In this document: positions 7,430 through 10,996 of the stretch, in pieces
Layout: each line of letters opens with the position of its first letter
How positions within the stretch are numbered: the stretch's first letter is position 1
Origin: JAUXFK01 sp034189035
GTDB taxonomy: Bacteria > Desulfobacterota > UBA8473
Direction of reading: 5' to 3'
DNA: 10,996 nt
NCBI GenBank assembly: GCA_034189035.1
Contig: JAXHVA010000123.1
Location: forward strand, 1-10,996
Position numbers and translations under genes: made by a program
The notes under the pieces: generated by a model
What the model was told of the DNA's origin: nothing
Database searches by the model: none
The model's input: only the letters and a program-made list of their open reading frames with translations

Positions 7430-7556
7430 TATCCAACACTTACAATATAATACAAAAACAACTCTGCACATTTTGTTTCTTCATTTTTTTGTGTTGTATT
7501 TTGTGTTTTAATATCATAGAACACGGGCTATAGGTGTTGGCTAATAACTGTTATGT
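7419..7556 (+). other. Degenerate attC-like site upstream of the DUF6994 cassette
   Basis: The ends pair imperfectly over about 24 bases (16 or 17 matches). The centre is ATCCAACAC at 7431-7439 against GTGTTGG at 7534-7540, and ATCCAAC also fits the RYYYAAC inverse-core consensus. The right end carries the core GTTATGT at 7550-7556, where the next cassette begins. The interior is AT-rich with a weak second stem. It differs from the other three sites in being long and AT-rich. The position and right boundary are supported by the cassette-closure logic; the left boundary is uncertain. Confidence 0.4.
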
Positions 7557-8391
7557 GCAAGCAGTAATGTGCAGAGAAATAGCGATTTGATATATAAAAC
7601 GAAAATGATAATTGACACTAATTTTAATTTTCATTCCGATTCAAATGGTGGTGACCCTGACAGCACCAGTCCAACACTCCGTAAATATCATAAGATATTA
7701 TGGAATAAGCCATTGCCAAACGGTAAACTTTTTGAATTACGTGATAACAAAAATGGCGCTTATTTATATCACGAGTCGGAACTTGGAGAATTTTTTTTGG
7801 GCAGCGATGCTACAACACACTCGTATAAAAATCATAAACGGAAGAGGTGGCTTACAGAACAAATTCCAACCGAGGTAAAAGAGCTTTTTGATGCGGGTTC
7901 TACCATTGGGGCTTATATTATTTTCCCGAATAACAGAATTGACGGAAAGCACACAATCAATCAAGCTCGCGGAGTAAATAGTTTGATTGATGACAGGTTT
8001 GATTTAACATTAGAATGTATCCGCCTCTTTTATTCTGGGGAAAAGAGCCCGCTTTATGATACCTTGTTGAGATATAAGGATTTTTTTGATTTGTTTGATG
8101 ATTTTATGGGATACATCCATTTTTTTCTCTTGGATGATCTGATAGATGAAAGCAATAAGATTAAATTCTATTTGCCTTTTGATGGTTTCAAAACTCGTCC
8201 GTCATTTTCCGATGTCAACCAATATCTTTTATACAAAACAAAGGTGGTTGGCTTCATTAAATCAAGAAACAAACGAATAGAAAATTATATAAAAAGTGAA
8301 GGATAATGAGTATGGCCCAAGCACATAACAACCGCATCAACTCCGACTGGCAATTCCGCTGCGCTCCATTGCCAGCCGGTTATGCGGAGCG
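7551..8391 (+). mobile_element. Integron gene cassette 1 (DUF6994 protein plus attC)
   Basis: The cassette runs from the T after G7550 (start TTATGTGC) to G8391 inside its own attC. If excised as a circle, the closing core would be G plus TTATGTGC, and GTTATGTGC is the exact reverse complement of the R'' end GCACATAAC at 8321-8329. That 9-bp match between two points about 770 bases apart has no other obvious reason and identifies the cassette boundaries. It carries one gene in the usual orientation, with its stop 14 bases before the attC. Confidence 0.8.
7605..8306 (+). CDS. DUF6994 family protein (cassette 1 cargo)
   Basis: The 233-residue product has the features I associate with the DUF6994 family: IDTNFNFHSDSNGGDPDS near the start, SPTLRKYHKILWNKPLPNGKLF, then YLYHESELGEFFLGSD, a central GAYIIFPNNRIDGKHTINQARG and RFDLTLECIRLFYSGEKSPL. 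The function of this family is not established to my knowledge. The regularly spaced conserved His, Asp and Arg residues hint at a nucleotide- or nucleic-acid-handling enzyme, but that is speculation. Start choice is open: ATG 7605 places the conserved IDT segment at the N-terminus, while GTG 7569 would add 12 residues; neither has a good ribosome binding site. There is no signal peptide or clear membrane helix. It is the only gene of its cassette, beside TIR-like and HEPN/Toprim cassettes, which makes a defence role plausible. Confidence 0.75.
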   Translation: MIIDTNFNFHSDSNGGDPDSTSPTLRKYHKILWNKPLPNGKLFELRDNKNGAYLYHESELGEFFLGSDATTHSYKNHKRKRWLTEQIPTEVKELFDAGSTIGAYIIFPNNRIDGKHTINQARGVNSLIDDRFDLTLECIRLFYSGEKSPLYDTLLRYKDFFDLFDDFMGYIHFFLLDDLIDESNKIKFYLPFDGFKTRPSFSDVNQYLLYKTKVVGFIKSRNKRIENYIKSEG

Positions 8392-8397
8392 TTAGCC
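8321..8397 (+). other. attC recombination site of cassette 1
   Basis: This 77-base site has the attC layout. It starts GCACATAAC (R'') and ends GTTAGCC (R', 8391-8397). Internal stems are CCGCAT (8332-8337) with ATGCGG (8382-8387), and GACTGGCAAT (8345-8354) with ATTGCCAGCC (8368-8377). The loop contains CGCTGCGC. Recombination would occur between G8391 and T8392. This is the clearest attC in the window. Confidence 0.85.
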
Positions 8398-8426
8398 TGG
8401 ATTGGCTGTGGTGGAGAACAACTTCA

Positions 8427-8440
8427 AAGGGGGTGTTATG
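8427..8440 (+). promoter_or_regulatory. Ribosome binding site deciding the start of the TIR-like gene
   Basis: AAGGGGG (8427-8433) lies a few bases before ATG 8438, immediately ahead of the conserved KIFISCGQ strand. An upstream in-frame TTG at 8402 has no such site and lies almost at the cassette edge, so ATG 8438 is preferred. Confidence 0.7.
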
Positions 8441-9358
8441 TCAGGGAAAATCTTTATCAGCTGTGGTCAAGCGGATGCTGAGGAGCGGCAGATTGCCGCT
8501 GAAGTAAGCACTTTGCTGGTGAAACAAGGATTTCCGCCTCCGTACGTTGCAATACAAACCCAAACCATTCAGGACGTTAACTTCTCGATAATCAGCAATC
8601 TAAGGAACTCCGACTACTACATTTTCATAGACTTCGCTCGGGAAAAGATTGGCAGCCTGGGTGGTTCGGCACCATTGTTCAGGGGGTCGGTCTTTACGAA
8701 TCAGGAATTGGCTATAGCCTATGTTTTGGAGTTCCAAGAAGTCCTGTACCTGCAACAGGAAGGAGTCAATTTAGAGGGACTCGGTAAATACCTTTTGTCG
8801 AATGCAGTCAAGTTCAAGAATAAATCTGAGGTGCCTCAGATAGTAGAGCAGGAAGTCAAAAAGAAGAATTGGTTACCTACCTACTCGCGGCATCTGACGG
8901 TGGGTGCGCCAACACACGGGCAAGCCGCGCAATATACAGACCACACAGGAATCTACGGACAGTATATATGGCTTTTGGAAGTCCAAAACCTTCGTCATGA
9001 TACAGCAGCCTTTAATACCGTGGTACGGGTTAACGAAATTACCTTGCCTGGTGGTAATAGAATCTCGTGTCCGGACCGGGAATTCCTGAAGTGGGCAGGC
9101 AAGAGCAATGCCTATTCTGCTACCATCCTGCCCAGAGCTAATGCTCGCTTCGATCTTTTTGCCTTAAATCAGTCAAATACATCTCATTTGTATCTTCATA
9201 GCGAACAGGACGTCACGCCGCGAAAACCTATTCTAAACTCACCTGGCAATTACATCTTACACTACCAGCTCTTCTCCAAGGGATTCCCTCTTCTGGACTT
9301 CAACGTGAATGTGCGCTTAGCACAAGGCATAGGAGGATGTCAGGCTGTGGTTATTTAA
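8438..9358 (+). CDS. TIR-like domain protein with beta-rich C-terminal half (cassette 2 cargo)
   Basis: This is a 306-residue protein. Residues 1-125 look like a TIR-type alpha/beta fold. They comprise the first strand KIFISCGQ (4-11), a helix with EERQIAAEVSTLL, PYVAIQTQ (35-42), IISNLRNSDYYIFIDFARE (51-69, a flavodoxin-like strand), and SVFTNQELAIAYVLE (84-98). In that last segment E90 sits where TIR NADases have their catalytic glutamate (S-x-W/F-x-x-x-E-L-x-x-A). Residues about 170-295 are predicted beta-rich (YIWLLEVQNLRHDTAAFNTVVRV, then NYILHYQLF), perhaps an Ig-like sandwich that senses or binds a ligand. No membrane segment or signal peptide is visible. TIR proteins in bacteria commonly deplete NAD or make signalling nucleotides during phage infection. 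The TIR assignment is by pattern only; a SLOG or deoxyribosyltransferase-like fold is the main alternative. Confidence 0.6.
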   Translation: MSGKIFISCGQADAEERQIAAEVSTLLVKQGFPPPYVAIQTQTIQDVNFSIISNLRNSDYYIFIDFAREKIGSLGGSAPLFRGSVFTNQELAIAYVLEFQEVLYLQQEGVNLEGLGKYLLSNAVKFKNKSEVPQIVEQEVKKKNWLPTYSRHLTVGAPTHGQAAQYTDHTGIYGQYIWLLEVQNLRHDTAAFNTVVRVNEITLPGGNRISCPDREFLKWAGKSNAYSATILPRANARFDLFALNQSNTSHLYLHSEQDVTPRKPILNSPGNYILHYQLFSKGFPLLDFNVNVRLAQGIGGCQAVVI

Positions 9359-9384
9359 AACCGGTTCAGTGAAATCCAATTTTG

Positions 9385-9473
9385 GGCTAACCAAGGCCTT
9401 GAGCCGACGCGGAACCACGTCCGAGGTGTATTTATCAAGTCCCCGGCCGCGCGGCTCAGGCCTATCGTTATAT
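9385..9473 (+). other. attC recombination site of cassette 2
   Basis: This 89-base site runs from GGCTAAC (R'', 9385-9391) to GTTATAT (R', 9467-9473). The main stem pairs AGGCCTTGAGCCG (9394-9406) with CGGCTCAGGCCT (9452-9463). The one-base difference leaves a single unpaired base in the stem, the kind of extrahelical base that orients attC sites for the integrase. Recombination would be between G9467 and T9468. Confidence 0.8.
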
Positions 9474-10876
9474 GCCTTGCAAATGATTCAGGAACATATC
9501 CATGGGTTCACTTATTTCACTTGGAATTGGACATCTCGAAATAGACTGGGGAAAGAATTCGTTTTTCAATAACCATTCAAAGTTATTTCTCCCAGTAGAT
9601 AGAAAACCTGCCACTTACTACTATGCCGATAACATTCGTGAGCAGAAACCCGCTCTTGTCCGACCACTTGCGAGCGTGAAAGAAAGGCTAGAATTTTTAG
9701 GTTACACGCTTGAATATTGTCGAGATTCATTTTATGACCTACTGGCATATCACAGCGAAAACCTCGATGACCCATTCAGCGATTTCGATACTTTCTCCAA
9801 AGTACTCCTCCATGTAGATGTGGACAAACAGAAACTCCCTGATGAACCTGACTATTATGATCTTGGAGAATATGTCACGAAGAACATCCTGCAAGACTCA
9901 GAATTCATAAAAACTCTGCCATCTCTCGACAAACTGAATCGCTTTCAAGGGACTTTCTATGAAAACATAGATCCATATATCGTGCTTCGTCTACTAGCAG
10001 AGAATGCTGCAAATCTGGACAAGCATGTGATCTGGCGCTATTCAGATGTTCTTGATGGAGGATGGACAAACCAGGACGAGCTGTTTGCAGGTCTACACAA
10101 TTCGGACAAATATCTTGTGGTAACTGAAGGTGGTTCAGATTCAAAAATACTCATGCAAAGTCTAGAACCGTTGTACCCACATGTGGCAGACTTTTTCAAC
10201 TTCATTGACATGTCAGAGAACTACCCATTTACAGGAACAGGGAATGTATATAGATTCTGCCAAGGACTTGCAAGTATTAAGATACAAAACAAGATACTGG
10301 TGGTTCTTGACAATGACACATCTGGAAACGAGATAATAGACAAGATACGATCTGTAGATTTGCCATCATCAATGTATGTGACTACACTGCCAAATCTGCC
10401 CGATTTTGAATCATTCTCAACTATAGGCCCCAGTGGGGCTAGTCGTGAAGACATTAATGGGAAAGCAGTATCCATAGAGCTGTTTCTTGATCATCACTAC
10501 GATGCAACTGATACCCCAACAATCAGGTGGTCATCATATAATCAAACAATGGATCAGTACCAAGGCGAGCTTGTAAATACAGGTCACTATACACGTCTAT
10601 TCCTTAATCATGGCTGGCGAGATGGTGCTTATGACTACTCAAAATTGGGAATCCTGTGGAAGCACCTTCTTGATGTATGTAAAGGGGGCATATAACAACT
10701 GCGTCCAACCGACTTGCAGGGCGCGGGCTGGTCTTGCTTCCGGGAGTTGTTTCTATTCCCACTTGGCGGCCTATAAAGGGGTAGTTTTTAATTCAATCGT
10801 TCGCTACAATTTCGTTAAGGAAGGTGGCCGCCAAGGGTTAAACTGCATATACCCTGCAAGCGGCTGACGCAGGGCG
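9468..10876 (+). mobile_element. Integron gene cassette 3 (HEPN/Toprim protein plus long attC)
   Basis: The cassette begins TTATATGCC after G9467 and ends at G10876. Circular closure would give GTTATATGCC, the exact reverse complement of GGCATATAAC (10687-10696), a 10-bp match and the longest of the three. It carries a single gene whose stop codon lies inside the R'' core. Confidence 0.8.
9502..10695 (+). CDS. HEPN/Toprim-associated domain protein, candidate defence effector (cassette 3 cargo)
   Basis: This is a 397-residue protein. The N-terminus MGSLISLGIGHLEIDWGKNS followed by NNHSKLF is the signature of the HEPN/Toprim-associated N-terminal domain. A mostly helical region (about 55-200) follows, then a Toprim-type nucleotidyl or nuclease fold with KYLVVTEGGSDSKIL (metal-site E209) and KILVVLDNDTSGNE (D270, D272). 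The E and DxD set is complete, so it should bind Mg2+ and cut or modify nucleic acid. I do not see a canonical RxxxxH HEPN ribonuclease motif in the N-terminal part. The family is associated with abortive-infection and RNA-targeting defence by comparative genomics; the activity of this member is inference. The start ATG 9502 has AGGAA 7 bases upstream. The TAA stop overlaps the attC core. There is no signal peptide. Confidence 0.85.
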   Translation: MGSLISLGIGHLEIDWGKNSFFNNHSKLFLPVDRKPATYYYADNIREQKPALVRPLASVKERLEFLGYTLEYCRDSFYDLLAYHSENLDDPFSDFDTFSKVLLHVDVDKQKLPDEPDYYDLGEYVTKNILQDSEFIKTLPSLDKLNRFQGTFYENIDPYIVLRLLAENAANLDKHVIWRYSDVLDGGWTNQDELFAGLHNSDKYLVVTEGGSDSKILMQSLEPLYPHVADFFNFIDMSENYPFTGTGNVYRFCQGLASIKIQNKILVVLDNDTSGNEIIDKIRSVDLPSSMYVTTLPNLPDFESFSTIGPSGASREDINGKAVSIELFLDHHYDATDTPTIRWSSYNQTMDQYQGELVNTGHYTRLFLNHGWRDGAYDYSKLGILWKHLLDVCKGGI

Positions 10877-10882
10877 TTCTCG
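10690..10882 (+). other. Long attC site of cassette 3 (about 190 bp)
   Basis: R'' is ATATAAC (10690-10696) and the right core is GTTCTCG (10876-10882). Three nested stems pair in order: CTGCGTC (10699-10705) with GACGCAG (10866-10872), CTTGCAGGG (10713-10721) with CCCTGCAAG (10852-10860), and CTTGGCGGCC (10762-10771) with GGCCGCCAAG (10826-10835). At about 190 bases it is longer than most attC sites, and GTTCTCG departs from the GTTRRRY core, so the downstream neighbour may be a non-standard insertion. Confidence 0.7.
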
Positions 10883-10905
10883 GCGACGCTGCGCGTCGCC
10901 GAGAA
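10877..10905. repeat. Perfect 13-bp hairpin immediately after the last attC core
   Basis: TTCTCGGCGACGC (10877-10889) and its exact complement (10893-10905) are separated by TGC. The hairpin begins at the very base where the next cassette should begin. There is no T tract, so it is not a standard terminator. It could be a strong structural block or part of a second recombination site. Confidence 0.6.
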
Positions 10906-10921
10906 TCGCGGTGCTGACTTC

Positions 10922-10972
10922 GTCAAGTACCTTGTTCCGTCGCGCTCCGCGCGCCAGAACAAGGTACTTGAC
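10922..10972. repeat. Perfect 16-bp inverted repeat with GC-rich loop at the window edge
   Basis: GTCAAGTACCTTGTTC (10922-10937) pairs exactly with GAACAAGGTACTTGAC (10957-10972) around a 19-base GC-rich loop. No gene is visible between 10696 and 10996; the stretch holds only the attC and these two hairpins. An attC-like or palindromic element continuing beyond the window is possible. Confidence 0.6.
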
Positions 10973-10996
10973 CGGACACCGTGAACCACACAATCA

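Larger units (their letters stand above)
8392..9467 (+). mobile_element. Integron gene cassette 2 (TIR-like protein plus attC)
   Basis: The cassette begins TTAGCC after G8391 and ends at G9467. Circular closure would give GTTAGCC, the exact reverse complement of GGCTAAC (9385-9391), the R'' of its own attC (7 bp). It holds one gene in the standard orientation. The gene stops 26 bases before the attC. Confidence 0.8.

Noticed and set aside
7489..7514. Promoter in the AT-rich part of the degenerate attC (TTGTGT and TAATAT)
   Set aside because: The spacing is only 14 bases and the -35 match is poor; low-complexity AT sequence gives many such matches.
10610..10867. Plus-strand 85-codon frame overlapping the HEPN/Toprim gene end and the attC
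   Set aside because: Its second half is attC stem sequence and its first half is an out-of-frame copy of a secure gene.
10804..10989. Minus-strand open frame across the last attC and the hairpins
   Set aside because: It is explained by GC-rich palindromic sequence and has no ribosome binding site or conserved motif.
8311..10996. CRISPR array
   Set aside because: The repeats are inverted, not direct, about 1-1.3 kb apart, and enclose full genes; they fit attC sites, not CRISPR repeats.

Overview
The window reads as a stretch of bacterial chromosome with moderate to low GC. Every recognisable gene lies on the + strand. The gene content suggests an anaerobic or syntrophic bacterium, perhaps Desulfobacterota (a deltaproteobacterial lineage). 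That content is a PduO-type cobalamin adenosyltransferase overlapping a COG2159-type amidohydrolase, a two-domain M16 protease, and an archaeal/cyanobacterial-type ornithine cyclodeaminase beside an arginase. The taxonomic guess is inference; no rRNA or other marker gene is present.

Region 1 (1-4295) is housekeeping. After the 3' end of a small unrecognised gene come a hairpin-rich gap and three tightly packed genes: ATP:cob(I)alamin adenosyltransferase, a metal-dependent amidohydrolase (4-base ATGA overlap), and a TTG-started 856-residue M16 peptidase. The peptidase has an intact zinc site in its first half and a degenerate one in its second.

Region 2 (4400-6757) is a likely arginine-to-proline catabolic pair. 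Arginase makes ornithine, and the TIGR00300/ArgZ-AgrE-type ornithine cyclodeaminase would convert ornithine to proline. The two genes are separated by a foldback element of about 250 bp whose left end overlaps the cyclodeaminase stop codon. Directly after the arginase stop lies a non-coding MITE-like insertion of about 171 bp with terminal inverted repeats and an apparent 9-bp target duplication.

Region 3 (about 6967-10996) is an integron-type gene-cassette array without a visible integrase (a CALIN, or the distal part of a larger integron). Three single-gene cassettes, all in the same direction, are each bounded by an attC-like site. In each one the bases at the start of the cassette are the exact reverse complement (7-10 bp) of the R'' core of its own downstream attC. 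That is what is expected if each cassette once existed as a circle closed by a matched attC. The cargo is a DUF6994-type protein, a TIR-like N-terminal domain fused to a beta-rich C-terminal half, and a HEPN/Toprim-type protein with an intact Toprim E...DxD signature. At least the last two resemble anti-phage or abortive-infection effectors, so the array looks like a small set of candidate defence cassettes. Upstream of it lie a small antitoxin-like gene, a truncated toxin remnant and a degenerate attC. Downstream of the last attC are two perfect hairpins running to the window edge.
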